The notes beneath the pieces were generated by a model, which saw only the letters and a list, made by a program, of their open reading frames with translations, was not told the DNA's origin and did no database searches. The translations under genes were made by a program, and so were the position numbers. Shown piece by piece: positions 37,575-53,500 of a stretch of DNA of 64,000 bases. Position 1 is the stretch's first letter, and each line of letters begins with the position of its first letter. This stretch comes from Escarpia spicata (lineage: Eukaryota > Annelida > Polychaeta > Sabellida > Siboglinidae). The stretch spans positions 25,110,425 through 25,174,424 of the forward strand of contig OZ023217.1 in NCBI GenBank assembly GCA_963995525.1, read 5' to 3'.

Positions 37575-40500
37575 TTATAGATCAAGCCTGATCGGCGGCT
37601 TAATCACTCTAGCAGATCGTCGGGGATTGGAGATTGGAGACGACGATTGTGGTGTGGAGATGATTGGAGACGACGATTGGGATCGACGGTGGTTGTCGAC
37701 TCTCGGGTTCGGACAGGGGAACGTTGATGGGTGGCGCTGTCGGCGGAACAGCGCTCGGATCGGGTGGCGGAAACGTCTCGTTGACGTTCTCGTCGGGGAG
37801 ACGCGAGCGTAGATGGTCGGCGTGGCGTCTCCAGATGCGTCCGTCATGCTGACGATGAACGAGACCGGTCCGGTGCGATCAGTGAGAACTCCCGGCAGCC
37901 ACTTCGGTTTGCCAGCGAAGTTCATTGCCCAAACCGCGTAGAATGCGGTTTCTGACGTATCCGTGGACGTGCGGTAGTCACGTGCCTGTTCCTGATGACC
38001 AAGCACTCGGTTTACTTGCTGCGGTAGCAACAGGTCGAGTTTTATGCGCGGCAACTTTTAGTTGAGCATCTGAGCCGGCGACTCGCCCGTTGTGGATTGC
38101 GGCGTCACTCGGTAATGCGCCAGATAGTTGTAGAGTCGTGTCTCGAGGTCTGGTCTTCCGCTGGTCTTCCTCAAGCTCCGTTTGACGACAGTCTGCACCG
38201 CCCTCTCAGCGAGGCCGTTGGTCGCTGGGTGAAACGGCGCACTGCAGATGTGTTTAATGCCGTTACTACGACAGTACGCTCGGAACTCCTGGCTCGTTGC
38301 AGACGACATGACGTGCGCGTCGATATACTTTGAGTGTGCGTCTACGATCACGAGAATAATTTTGCCCTCAAACGGTCCCGCGTAGTCGATGTGCAGTCTG
38401 TACCAGGCCTTGCCAGGCCATTCCCACGGATGTAAGACTGCTTTCGCCGGCAGCTTACTGTGCTCCTGGCATGTTCCGCAACTGCGTACTTTGTTCTCGA
38501 TTTCGGCGTCCAGTCCCGGCCACCAGACATAGCTGCGAGCCAGTGATTTCATACGCACTATGCCCGGATGGCACTCGTGTAGTTCCTCTAGTATGCGTTC
38601 GCGCCCTGGCATAGGTATGATTACGCGCGAACCCAACAGCAGACAGCCCTGCTGTATGGTTAGTTCGTTACGCCGTCTGGGGTAAACGTCCTCGACATCA
38701 TCAGTGTTTGACGGCCATCCCTGCCGCACGTACCCCGCCACTGCAGACAGGATAGGGTCGCGCGAGGTCCACTGCGCGATCTTAGCAGCGGTGATCGGTG
38801 TGTCGTCGACGATCGACAACGAGAGTACCCCCTCAGCCGGTACAGGGATGGACGATAGCTCAGTAGGCAAAGGTAGTCTGCTTAGACCGTCTGCATTGCC
38901 GTTCTGAACCCCAGGTTTGTAGCGTAGTGTGTACTGATAGTTCGACAGCGTAGCGGTGGAACTTGGTTACGCCAAACACGACGGCCAGGCCCTCACGTTC
39001 AACTTGCGCGTAATTCTTCTCTGCCGTGACGAGCGAACGTGATGCGAATGCCACAGGCCTGTCTGTGCCGTTTGCCATGCGATGAGAGAGCACGGCGCCG
39101 ATGCCGTATGGAGACGCGTCGCAACTCAACAGCAGTGGAAGACTCGGGTCGTAATGCACCAGAATTTGCGACGATTGCAACAACGCTTTTGACTGTTCAA
39201 ACGCACGTTTTTGAGGCGACCCCCAATGCCAGGAAATGCCTTTCTGCAACAGCTGTTGTAGCGGCGCTAGCACAGCGCTCAGGTTTTTCAGAAACTTGTG
39301 ATAATAGTTCACCATGCCCAAGTAGCTTCGCAATTCTGACACTGATGTCGGCGCAGGTGCCTGCTGCACTGCTTGTAGTTTCTCTGTAGTAGGATGGATG
39401 CCCTCGGCGTCTAGACGATGCCCCAGGTACACACACGAGGCCTGCATGAACGCACATTTCTCTAGCCGTAGCCGCAAACCTGCTGTTTGTAGTCGGCTCA
39501 GCACAGTGACTAGATTCGTCTTAGCCTCCTCGTACGTGTGACCAGATGTCGTCAAGGTACACTGCTACCATCGGTATATTCTGCACTAGTTGCTCCATCT
39601 CCCGCTGAAAGATGCCGGGAGCGGATGCTACGCCATAGCATAGGCGTGTATATGCGAATAGTCCCTTCAGCGTAGTGAGCTTCTGTGAGTCGGCACTGAG
39701 GACGACCTGTTGATAGGCGTTGCTCAAGTCTAGCTTAGAATAAGCCACGCCCCCTGACAGTTTAGCGTACAAGTCCTCAATGTTAGGGATCGGGAATTTG
39801 TCAATCTTAGCAGCTTTATTGACAGTGAGCTTATAGTCCCCGCAAATGCGTACCTCGCAATTAGCTTTTAGAACGGGTACGATTGGTGCCGCCCATTCAG
39901 AATGCTCAACTGGTACCAGCACCCCCTCTGCCTGTAATCTATCGAGTTCGCTATCGACTTTGCCCCTCAATGCCAGTGGAACAGTGCGTGGTTTGAAGCA
40001 GCGTGGCACAGCTTCGCTATCTATGTACAGCTTTGCTTCAACCCCCTTTAGTTTGCCCAGACCTTCACTAAAGAGTTCTGGAAACATGCGCGCGAAATCA
40101 ACATTTTCCTCTACTCGATGAACTGTAGACCAGTCCAACTTGAGATGCTCCAACCAGTATCTGTCGAGCAAGTTGGGAACATCGCCGTCGACCACCAGGC
40201 AAGACAACCGGTGTGTCTCGTCTCGGTGGCGCACGTCGACCGTCACGCGCCCTGCCGGCTGAATGAGCTGACCGGTGTAGGTGCGTAGCGTAGGTAGATT
40301 GTCGGTGCCTAGCGGTAGCGACTGCGTGCCGCGATGTAGGCTTTCGAGTTGTCGCAGACTGATGATGCTCGTAGCTGCGCCAGTGTCGATTTCCATCTGG
40401 GCTACAACATCATTTAGCATGACAGCATACATGTATGGTTTTACAGTAGCATTTTTTGTTTGCAAAGTGTTCAAATCGAGAATGTCGTCGCGGTCGCACG

Positions 40501-40870
40501 ATACATGCTGTATCGCCGTTGACAGTTCAGGTTCGATCGGAGTGACGTGTTGAACTTGCGACTTCGAACGACAAACACTCGCGAAGTGATTTTCACGCTG
40601 ACACAGATGACAACGTTGGCCCCATGCCGGGCACCGGGGTTGACGTTTGACATGTGGCGCCGCCCCACAGCCATTGCAGACTATGGTGTGAACTTGCTCG
40701 CCAGTTGTCAGCACCGTCGGCGACTTCCGATTTCGTTGATGTGAAGTCGTCCTCCAGGTAGCAGCAGCTGCGTTTGGTTTCGCCTGCTGGTGTGATCGAC
40801 TCCGCCAGGTGGAAGCACCTCGCGATTGCGTAGCCGATTTTGTGGTTGACAATCGAGCGATCGGTGACAT
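37575..40870 (-). pseudogene. pol: Gypsy pol pseudogene (PR-RT-RH-IN)
   Basis: Read in the minus direction in at least four blocks: 40870-39521, 39555-38860, 38870-38058, 38054-37575. First comes a zinc knuckle (C-P-A-W-G-Q-R-C-H-L-C ... H ... C), then the protease motif DTGA, then reverse transcriptase with LDLSNAYQQV and the catalytic YLDD. A frameshift near 39540 follows, then the RT thumb and RNase H (SCDASPYGIGAVL), cut off after FHRY so its last part is missing. The integrase has the H-H-C-C zinc finger, the first catalytic Asp (IDYAGPF) and the Glu (NGLAERAV), but about 30 residues around the second catalytic Asp are deleted. A TAA near 38055 interrupts it, and a GPY/F-like TGPVSF stretch follows. 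Not functional. Confidence 0.93.
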
Positions 40871-41427
40871 TGCCAGCGCTATTGCCTGTCATCGATGCGT
40901 GGTTGTTAGCCATAGCCTGGCCCTGAGCATTCGTAGCTTCTAGCGTACGCCCAAATTTCAATAGTTCAGACAATGTGATGTGTGCGTCACTCAGTCCCTT
41001 ATCGCGGACTTTGCCGAGTTGACAGCGTTGAATAATTTGTGAACGAACTTCCCTGTCTAGGTCGTTGAAGTTACAGTTTTTAGCGAGTTGCCTTAGTCGT
41101 GCGTGGAACTTATCCACTCTCGCTGCCTAGTTGCGCCGCCTGGCGGAACACGTAAACCTCGTACTCGATATTTCTTTGCGGAGCGAAATAGGCCGTAAGT
41201 ATGTGTTTAGTGTTCTCCAGAGACGTGTCATCCACAATGCCTAGTGATTCTGCCAGTTCAAACACTTCCACACCCACGTAGTGTAAGAGGATAGCCTTCA
41301 TTCGTCGCTCGTCAGTAATGTCCTTCGCGACTATATAGTTCGTGAAGCGTTTCAGTCAACGCTCCCATCTCGACGCTGCAGTGTCTGCTGGTTCCGCTGC
41401 AAACGCTGGCAGACCTTCTTGATCCAT
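40594..41427 (-). pseudogene. gag: Gypsy gag pseudogene
   Basis: ATG at 41427 opens a frame of 23 codons ending at a TGA where the family has a Trp (after SRWER). The frame resumes with the capsid-like stretch LKRFTNY ... LLHYVGVEVFELA, is shifted again near 41113, and continues with KFHARLRQLAKNC and ITLSELLKFGRTLEATNAQ. Assignment to gag rests on position between the 5' LTR and the zinc knuckle and on the general Ty3/Gypsy capsid pattern. Confidence 0.8.
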
Positions 41428-41467
41428 CGTAGCCGTGGATGCGTAGTTCGAATTTCTCGTCGCCAAT

Positions 41468-41602
41468 TGAAATGTATCGTGGTACTGAGTATCGGTCGGT
41501 TCCATTTTATTTCAATAACAAACCCAACGGGGTTTTCACTTCCGTTCGCACGGCCAAGCTAAACTGCATAGCGTTCAATTACAGTATCAGCGATACACCA
41601 CA
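41468..41602 (-). repeat. Gypsy 5' LTR
   Basis: 135 bp, matching the 37345 LTR apart from one internal indel and a few substitutions. Immediately inside on the minus strand comes ATTGGCGACGAGAAATTCG, the place where a primer-binding site is expected. Confidence 0.92.
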
Positions 41603-41607
41603 CCATA

Positions 41608-42086
41608 GGAAATATTCCATAGAAAATACTATAGGATATTTCCTATAGTTTTCTATAGAAAAATTTCTATAGAATATTTTGTAAAAAACTATATAAAATG
41701 TGTAGTTTTCTGTAGAAAACCACAAAAATCCTGTAGTTTTCTATAGAAAATTTCCTATAGTTTTCTATGGAAAACTGCAAAAATCCTGTGGTTTTCTATA
41801 GAAAATTTCCTATAGTTTTCTATAGAAAACTGCGCAAAAATCCTGTAGTTTTCTATAGAAAATTTCCTATAGTTTTCTATGGAAAACTGCAAAAATCCTG
41901 TGGTTTTCTATAGAAAATTTCCTATAGTTTTCTATAGAAAACTGCGCAAAAATCCTGTAGTTTTCTATAGAAAATTTCCTATAGTTTTCTATAGAAAACT
42001 GCACAAAAATCCTGTAGTTTTCTATAGAAAACTATGCGCAAAAATCCTGTAGTTTTCTATAGAAAATCTATGTTTTTTTGCTAAGG
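41608..42086. repeat. Inner CTATAG satellite, left copy
   Basis: Seven or so units of about 55-57 bp containing ttttctatagaaaat, ttcctatag and gcaaaaatcctgtag. It ends with tttttttgCTAAGG, the same terminal motif as the outer end at 47211-47216. The inverted match is 42472-42850. Confidence 0.9.
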
Positions 42087-42316
42087 GCAGGTAAGGCGTA
42101 AACAATAATTTCTCATGCATAACCATAACAGCGATCAATTTCTCCCTTGAAAGTACTTATTGTTGCTCAGCAAACACACATTTAACAGAACAGTAGTTAT
42201 CAAAGTCCACATGTTTGAAGGTAGGTTGTGCATAAGCTTACTTGCTGGAAGGTTAACAGTTCAGCATTAGAAGTGATGCCAGTTTCTGTTAATTGCCACT
42301 CTCTGATTCGCTGCTG

Positions 42317-42448
42317 TCAAACCTTGCAGCAAACATCGCACGGCTGCATGCACTTTTTGATCGATCCCTGGCAGCGACAACTAATGTAACAGGCCATGTT
42401 TTTCTTGGCACATGAGCAGTTTCTGTTGCATCCTTTGGTGCCAGACAT
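42317..42448 (-). CDS. 43-residue CXC-like cysteine-rich frame
   Basis: ATG at 42448, TGA at 42317-42319. Ten of 43 residues are Cys. The core is C-x3-C-x-C-x6-C-x3-C-x-C-x6-C, with GCNRNCSCAKKNMACYISCR readable. This is close to the half-repeat of tesmin/TSO1-type CXC domains, which are also found at the ends of some transposon proteins. The frame stays open upstream for several codons past the ATG, so it is likely the last exon or tail of a longer lost protein. It lies in the unique spacer at the centre of the giant inverted repeat. No start context or partner exon supports expression. Confidence 0.4.
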   Translation of the reverse strand: MSGTKGCNRNCSCAKKNMACYISCRCQGSIKKCMQPCDVCCKV

Positions 42449-42471
42449 GGGGTCAGATGTATTTGAAAGGA

Positions 42472-42850
42472 TTTTTGTACAGTTTTCTATAGAAAACTAT
42501 AGGAAATTTTCTATAGAAAACTACAGGATTTTTGCGCAGTTTTCTATAGAAAACTATAGGAAATTTTCTATAGGAAACCACAAGATTTTTGCAGTTTTCT
42601 ATAGAAAACTATAGGAAATGTTCTATAGAAAACTACAGGATTTTTGTGCAGTTTTCTATAGAAAACTATAGGAAATTTTCTATAGAAAACTACACGAGTT
42701 TTGCAGTTTTCTATAGAAAACTATATGATATTTTCTATAGAAAACCACAGGATTTTTGTGGTTTTCTACAGAAAACTACACGACATTTTATAAAGTTTTT
42801 TGTACAGAATATTCTATAGAAATTTGTCTATAGAAAATATCCTATAGTAT
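42472..42850. repeat. Inner CTATAG satellite, right copy
   Basis: Inverted counterpart of 41608-42070, unit about 55-60 bp. It continues into ggaatatttcctataggcta, which preserves the unoccupied target of the Gypsy insertion. Confidence 0.9.
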
Positions 42851-44376
42851 TTTCTATGGAATATTTCCTATAGGCTATTTCCTGTAGGATATATCCTACA
42901 GAATATATCCTGTAGAAAATATTCTGTATGACATACTCATTAACAGAGGTGCACGTTAATCTTCAAATATTTGTATTATATTATATATTCAAATACATTA
43001 ATCATACAGGCAATCTACAGTAATATCTAAGCATATTGAATGACCAAATAAAACAAATACAAAATAAAGTCTATTGAGCATATATGTACATAAATGCAAG
43101 CAATGCTAATAATGGCACAAATCATTTATCAAATCCTTATGTATACATTATAATACAATATGAACAATTAAGTATATGATAAATACAACAAATAGACTAC
43201 TGAGTATACATGTCAAGAAATTAATCCTTAAATACTCGTGAACAGTAATGAGCCATTATCTGAAATAGCACAGACTACATGTCACAATGACATTCACAAC
43301 AGGGATAGCAAGAAAAATATTGTTGGAAACATAAAATATATTACTGCTAAAATACACATCAATCAACACCCATGTAGGAAACAAATTAAACATGGTAATA
43401 CTTGTTTTACTTACATGGGCATTGGAACCTGCCGGGGCTTAGTCCCTAATATTTGTTGATTAGGAGCTTAGCTCCTCAACATTTAGGAAGGGGTGTGCAG
43501 TTTGTGGTGTATGGGGGGCTGGAGATAGGATTACCCCTAAATATTGCGGAATGGGGGTGCTTATTTAGGTTTTCAGAGTGCCTTAGGTTTTTTTTTTCAG
43601 CGAGCCTCAAGGGGGTGCAGATCGAGATGTCTGGAGAACCTCAAGGTGGTTTTTTTTGGAACGCCCCCTTCCCTGTTCCAATGCCAGTGACTTGATATAC
43701 ACTGTACTCGGGTATACTACCATGGTATTTTGAAACAGGTACAACATGGTATTTTCATACATGGTACAAACACCAAAGATTGCCAGCCAGTAAGCGACAT
43801 CTCATGTCATTTTGTACATAACATCGTCAAATTATGTTGACAAACAACATATCCCAATATAACATTTGCCATTATTTTTGCTATTGGCAATTTTGTAAAA
43901 AGAATTCTGAAAAGTACCTTTAATACATATTTGTATTGAAATATATACTTTTTCATTTTATCATATTTTAATCCTTCAAGATTATTTGTATTTAAATACA
44001 TGTCAATGAATTTGACCCATATCCGCTGGTATACTACCACGGTAATTTGAAACAGGTACAACATGGTATTCCATTTGATATTGACAAAGAGAGCAAAGAA
44101 AACTCTAAGCAAGATGGGCTGTTTCTCAACACTTCTAGAATGTTAGATTGGAAACTGTTGTTGGGTCAGACATTCTGACTGAACATAATTGGCATGGTTG
44201 AATGATTTTCTTCCATTACTTGGAACGTGGCATACCACACTGTATTTATACACTCATGCATTATTACCAGTGCATAACAATAGTATATATAGGAAGGGTT
44301 TAAGGGTAAAATACAATAAACGTCATGCAGCTCTGGTGACATATTTGCCTAGGTAAAATTGCAGAATTGAAATGTA

Positions 44377-44531
44377 CAGTAGAACCTGTCTTGAGTGACC
44401 GCCACTTCAGCCTAGTAAAAGTGGTCTTTCAAGACGGGTGGTCGCCCATGACAGGTCAATAAACATTGAAAATATGGTAAATTTCAAGAGGAACCGAGAA
44501 AGCAGGTGGTTATCCAAGACAGGTTCTACTG
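44377..44531. mobile_element. pogo/Tc1-like MITE in right arm
   Basis: Inverted counterpart of 35713-35867, TA-flanked, 155 bp, with the complementary CAGTAGAACC and CAGTAAAACC ends. Confidence 0.8.
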
Positions 44532-46369
44532 TAAAAAAAATAGTTTGGGTCTAGATATCGGTCATTGTGATTTTGTAGTATTGAGATATTCAATATCATG
44601 TCAATTTTAAGATGATATTTACACTATTGTGCTTTGCCCTGAAACCTTACACATGTACCATATTTATTGGTCAAATAAATTGATTCCGAGTTCTGTATTG
44701 CAATATACAGTATAATTGTACAGGGTATGTTATCGTAATATTCAATAATTCAGAATGCATACACACAAACACTATACCACTTATATTGGTATCAGTGCTG
44801 TCAGAATGGACAAATCTTGCTTTTGGACATCAGTGATGACACCAACCTGAAATAAATGGAACAGAACACAATAAAAATACAATATGTGTGGCTTATATTA
44901 TACACCATAAATCTAAAAAATTGAACATTCTGACAAATACTTATTATTCAGCAAAGTCCTATTACAATGTTGCACTGTGGTTTTATCTCATAATATCCTC
45001 ATCTACATGCCCAACAGGTAGTAAGTCCACTACAGGATGGACTCAAATTAGCTCATTTATCCCATGTGTGGGATCTTTTACTTCCTCTGGCAGATAACAG
45101 TTAGAAGGGACCAATGGCCTAGTGTATTTTCCAAGAGAACAAAATTTCCCAAGTTTTTTTAAACTGGCCGATAGTTGGATTCGACTCCAGTCCCCTCGAC
45201 CGGTGCTTTATCACTTGGCCACCGGTTCCCATTATCGGCAGTAGCCTGTAACTATATAATTTTTTAACAAGTAGGTCTAGTACTGTGACAGTAATCTACC
45301 TTTATATATATCACTATTATCAGGATTAGTAACATTAACAAACAGACAACTAAATTGTTAATATTGTTATTATGAATCAAAATAAAGTTATTTAAATCAT
45401 TGGCATTGCCATTAGGCGTTACATACATTAGTACAGACTTGATGTCTATATCTAAAAGTGTTAATTATATACCTACAGGCTACACTAGTACCTAGCTGGC
45501 TATGGCCTATGCAGGCTATGGCGGATGGAGTATCCGCCATAGCTATGCCATGACTATGGCTATGCCTATGCATCACAAAAAAGGTAAAAAGTATGAACTT
45601 GAAACACACATATCATCGATCACATATTTGCATTCTATTGTCATTTAATTTAGGGTATTTTTTAACAGTCTGTGTTGCATTTTACTTGTTTTTATTATTC
45701 ATTCACGTGGCCATGGCAATGCAGTTGGTTACTTAGTACGTACAACGAAATGAGCGACAATTGAGGCAAATCTACTCTAGTGGGTCGAGGCCACTTTACC
45801 ATCTGGCTAAATGTAAAATAATTGATAAGAAAATAATGCTCGGTGTGTACCTCAAACAATAATTGACATACACAAACAATATCATATGGAGTGATGGAAT
45901 GATCGATTTGGTATAGAAAACGAGGTAAAATCGTTGTATCGATGCAGGTTGGAATTGGCGGTTACGCAAACGGCTGTCTGTCTATAACTATTTCGTAATA
46001 TTGTTAACAGTATTTTACTCTGTGGATCAAATAGTTATAAAAACAACACACAGCAATCTTTGGCAACGTCCTACCGTTTGTCTCGTGGCATGAATGGCCG
46101 AAATGTCTTCATTATAATTACTCTGTCCGCAATCTACCGACTTCGCGCTAGGTCGTCTCGCCTTCTTCTGTTTGAAATTTAATGTTACGCGCCGAAATGA
46201 CTCACGGGTAATAACATTATGGGATGCGGTATTCATAACAATAATGTTTCGGTATAAAATAATACAGTAGCATCGTTTTAGTTTACAACATACTGACATA
46301 TATATATTTCTATGTAACATCCACCACATGTACATAACACAAAAATACATACAGTGGTTAAAAGTTTCT

Positions 46370-47205
46370 ACAGAAACTAAAATAAAATTTCTACAGAAAA
46401 CTATAGATTATCTAAAAACTATAGAATTCTATAGAATATTCTATAGTTTTCTATAAAATCCTACAAAAAAACTATAGGTTCTCTAAAAAACTATAGGATT
46501 GTATAGAATATTCTATAGTTTTCTGTAGAATCCTACAAAAAAACTATAGGTTCTCTAAAAACTATAGGATTCTATAGAATATTCTATAATTTTCTATAAA
46601 ATCCTACAAAAAACTATAGGTTCTCTAAAAACTATAGGATTCTATAGAATATTTTATAGTTTTCTGTAGAATCCTACAAAAAAACTATAGGTTTCTATAG
46701 AATATTCTATAGTGTTCTATAAAATCCTACAAAAAACTATAGGTTCTCTAAAAACTAAAGGATTCTATAGAATATTCTATAGTTTTCTCTAAAATCCTAC
46801 AGAAAACTATAGGTTCTATAAAAACTTTAGAATTCTATAGAATATTCTATAGTTTTCTACAGATTCCAAAAAAAAAGGTTGTCTTAAACTATAGGATTCT
46901 ATAGAATATCCTATAGTTTGCTATATATTCCTACAAAAAACCTATAGGTTGCCTAAAAACTATAGGATTCTATATAATATTCTATAGTTTTCTATAGAAT
47001 CCTACAGAAAACTATAGGTTCTTTAAAAACTATAGCATATTCTATAGAATTCTATAAAATATTCCATAGAATTCTGTAGGAAATTAAGATTTCCATAGCC
47101 AATTTATAGTTTTCTAAAGAATACTATAGAATACTATAGAAAAACTATAGAATACTATAGAATACTACAGAATACTATAGGAAATTTATAGTTTTCTATA
47201 GAATT
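46370..47205. repeat. CTATAG satellite, right outer end
   Basis: Inverted counterpart of 33380-34140, about 70-72-bp units. Slightly longer than the left array, so copy number differs between arms. Confidence 0.92.
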
Positions 47206-47216
47206 TTTGGCTAAGG

Positions 47217-50338
<3,122 letters not shown>

Positions 50339-50593
50339 TGTGATTCAATTAGCAAAAAGGAGACTATTATACACTAGTCTGTCTATCTTTTGATCATAGT
50401 TTCCAAGCCCCAGCTAACCAAACTACCTACCTGGTACCTAACCAATGTAACAGTGGCTACTAAGCCCAGCTATTGTGTCTAATATTTGCTTGCTGTCTGT
50501 GGGTTAAGAGAAGGTGGTGGCTTCTCAAGTCATCATAAAAGCCAGGTTTATTGTAACTGCAAGTTAGTTGTCTATGAACCTAGCAAGCCTGAG
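50339..50593. other. Junction of repeat A2 with hAT remnant
   Basis: Unique sequence after the end of A2 that shows no similarity to what follows A1 at 33066. No TIR of the downstream hAT transposase gene was recognised. Confidence 0.4.
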
Positions 50594-53500
50594 TCCATGA
50601 TTTTTTCAATGTGCCTGAAAATGTGGAAGGAAACTTCAAAGCCAAGTGTAAGCTGTGTACAAGTCAGATATCTGCTTCCACCAAAGCATCATCAAACTTG
50701 GTGCTGCATCTTAGGGTAAGTTAAAATATTTTGTTGTAATGTTAGAATTCAGACATATTTATTAATGTACTGTGTTCAAATGTCCAAGATGGTGTTTATA
50801 CATAGGTGATTCGGAAAACACATATCTACATCCATTATATCATTGCTCAAATAACAGATTACTTCCAAATTCCAAATAGCACAACCAATACATTGAGAAT
50901 GTCATACACTGGCAGTAACATTTCTAGTGTCGTATGAGGTTAAGTGTCAAGCAAAGTTAAGAAAATTATGATTAGCCACTTATAGTCTGCACAACTGCAG
51001 ATATTCAAAAAGGGTTATAAAATCCCTATTTAAAACAGGGTTATGCATGTGTACCTAGTACCTACAACAAGCTCCCATAAATACAAATAGAGAATATGGC
51101 TAGTCTGGAAAGAGTTAACACTGATTTGTAATTTATGTGTTAATTAGAGTGTATGTTTTGTTTGAATAATTATGTCAATATTCTTTCTTCCACCAAGTCC
51201 AACTAAGTTTCTGCTAACAGATAGTCAAGCCAGTATGAGACCAGTCAGGCCTTATTGTATTTACACAGATTAGCATTTATGGGCAGCATGCAGCCTGCTG
51301 ATTCCCTTTGTGTGATAGAGGAAGTCTGGCTCTATTGAGCCAGCCCTTTATCCAAGCCATGTATCTCAAATTAAATAGGTCACCTTACAGTGGATGTTGT
51401 TGAAACACTCAGCACAGCAGGGCAGCCTAATTGATACAGATGTCAAAGGGACAACCCAATTCAACCAATATCTATTAAGTGTTCCTCCATGAATGAATGG
51501 GATGGGTGGGGTAGAGGCACCCATGTGTTTTGTGAAAAGGGCAGTCTGTGGAGGAATGATTCAAGGGATCTTCTTCTTCCGTTAAGTGGCCACAATCGAT
51601 GTAATTATGATTATTCTGCCACTATTCTAGGGATCTGGCATTTGAAAAGAAAAACCCACCTTCTACAAAATAGAAAAAAAAAATACACCCTACTAATAAA
51701 CCCTGCACAAGGCAGTGTCAAGCCCAAAAGAACAGAACAAACAGACAAAAAACACAAATAAAACAACTACAAAAGCTACTACTAATACTAGTTATCTACA
51801 GCCATTGCATTCATTTAGCCATGCAGCAGGACTTCACACTACCCAATATAATATATATATATATATATGCACTAATATGCATGCACTAATATACATATAT
51901 ATACATATATAAATATATGTGAAAATTAAAAAGTATATCTAAAGAGACACTAAATTAATTGCATATATGTAATAATAGCAATGGGATATATTAAATGAGA
52001 ATTATTGAAATATTGAATAAAGGGCATTAAATCATGTAATAAATATATAAATCGGGTTGTGAAATCTGCCAATAACAGTTTTGTACATATTACTGATTAA
52101 TATTACATGTATAAATATGATTTTATGACTGCTGAATTGTTAATTACTTAGGCTTTTGTATATTTTATTTAAACAATTCTTTTCATTTCCAGAAAAAGCA
52201 CCACACAGCATATGCAGAAATTCTGGCTTCACCACAGAAGCAGCTGGCCAGTGGAGCACAGAAAACACTGACATAACTCGTAGTTGTACCAACAAAATAC
52301 AAACAGTCAGATAGCAGCCAGACTGACATTACAGACGCATTGGTTACTTACATCGCTGGTGACTTGTTCCCTCTGTCTATGGTGGAGAGTTCACTCTTCT
52401 GAGCCATGATGCACAAAGTTGACCCTCGCTACCAAGTACCCAGCAGGAAGCACTTGACTGGCAAATTACTTCCCCTGAAAATCAACCATGTCCAGAAGGA
52501 TCTGATTGCCCACCTCCAACAAGCGGATAAGATATGTGCAACTATTGACTCGTGGTCCAGCAGACAGATGCACAGCTATTATGGAGTCACTGGTCACTTC
52601 TCGTTTCCGAGTATCTCACACAACTGAAGCCATTGCAGAACAGTTTGAGACTGCTACTGCCATCTTCGGTATTTCCAACAAGATCTCACACATTGTCACT
52701 GACAATGCTTTAAACATGATCAATTCTTTTTCACTCCCCGGCTTCGAGAGAGTCTGTGGTTGACAGCCCAGACTCCAGCAATGATGAATCTGATGATGAA
52801 GCTGATGTTTCAACACCCGTGTCTGATGAATGACTGTATGAATATGTGAATGAATATGTATCCTGCTTTGCGCACACATGTTGCAATTAGTGATAAAAGA
52901 TGGCTTCAAGCAAGCAGCTGGCATAAACAAAGTACTTGCTAAAGCCTCAGCCATTGTGGCATATGTTCGCACGTCGTTTCATGCATCTGAATTGCTGGAA
53001 TCGGAGAAATGCTTGCAGTCTGCCAACCCCACCTGGTTGAACTCACAACTCTCCATGATACGATCTATTCTGCGTGTTCCCGAAGAAAGCCTGCGCAACA
53101 CCACCACCCAACAGCTGACTGCATATGAGCGAAATGTTTTGAAAGATTTGATAGAAATCCTCACCCCGTTTGAGAGTGCAACACATTGTGTCAAAGGGAA
53201 GCATGGTAGTGCCGTATGTTCGCATTCTAAAATCGGAAATGGAAGCACTGAGTGAAAAGTTCATGAGTAACACTTTGTCACTTATTTAAAGGCATCTGTG
53301 GAGAAAAGGCTATCATGTTATGACAAACATGATGCATTTCTTACAGCAGATTTAAACTGCAGTGGTGTACCCGAGCAGAACAGAACATACGTAAGGCAGA
53401 CCTAATTATGAAGGCCACAGCAGCAACACCAGAAGACCCAGCAACAGTGACAGCTCACACAGATACAGACAGCACTGATGAACCTCCCACCAAGAAACGT

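Larger units (their letters stand above)
37345..41602 (-). mobile_element. Decayed Ty3/Gypsy LTR retrotransposon
   Basis: A 4258-bp element in minus orientation, inserted in the left arm of the giant inverted repeat. Two direct LTRs (37345-37514 and 41468-41602) bound it. The flanks are CTATA (37340-37344) and CCATA (41603-41607), and the uninterrupted right arm shows the empty site CTATAGGAAATATTCC, so CTATA is the 5-bp target duplication with one later change. Coding order is gag, protease, reverse transcriptase, RNase H, integrase. Several frameshifts and stops and two internal losses show it is dead. As an endogenous retroelement it is only described here. Confidence 0.95.
33376..47216. 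repeat. Giant inverted repeat, about 9.6 kb without the Gypsy insert
   Basis: Left arm 33376-42086 (minus the Gypsy insertion) and right arm about 42472-47216 are inverted copies with a few percent difference. Order: CTATAG satellite, body, second satellite, spacer 42087-42471, second satellite, body, CTATAG satellite. The outer ends are CCTTAG and CTAAGG, and a third CTAAGG ends the left copy at 42081-42086, so each arm may be one element of about 4.5 kb with satellite-built ends. The body holds a tRNA-derived SINE, a pogo-like MITE and a small element with GGCATTGGAAC ends (about 36555-36800 and 43420-43686). The right arm has an extra insertion of about 250 bp (45731-45984). No target duplication is obvious. 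Confidence 0.93.
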
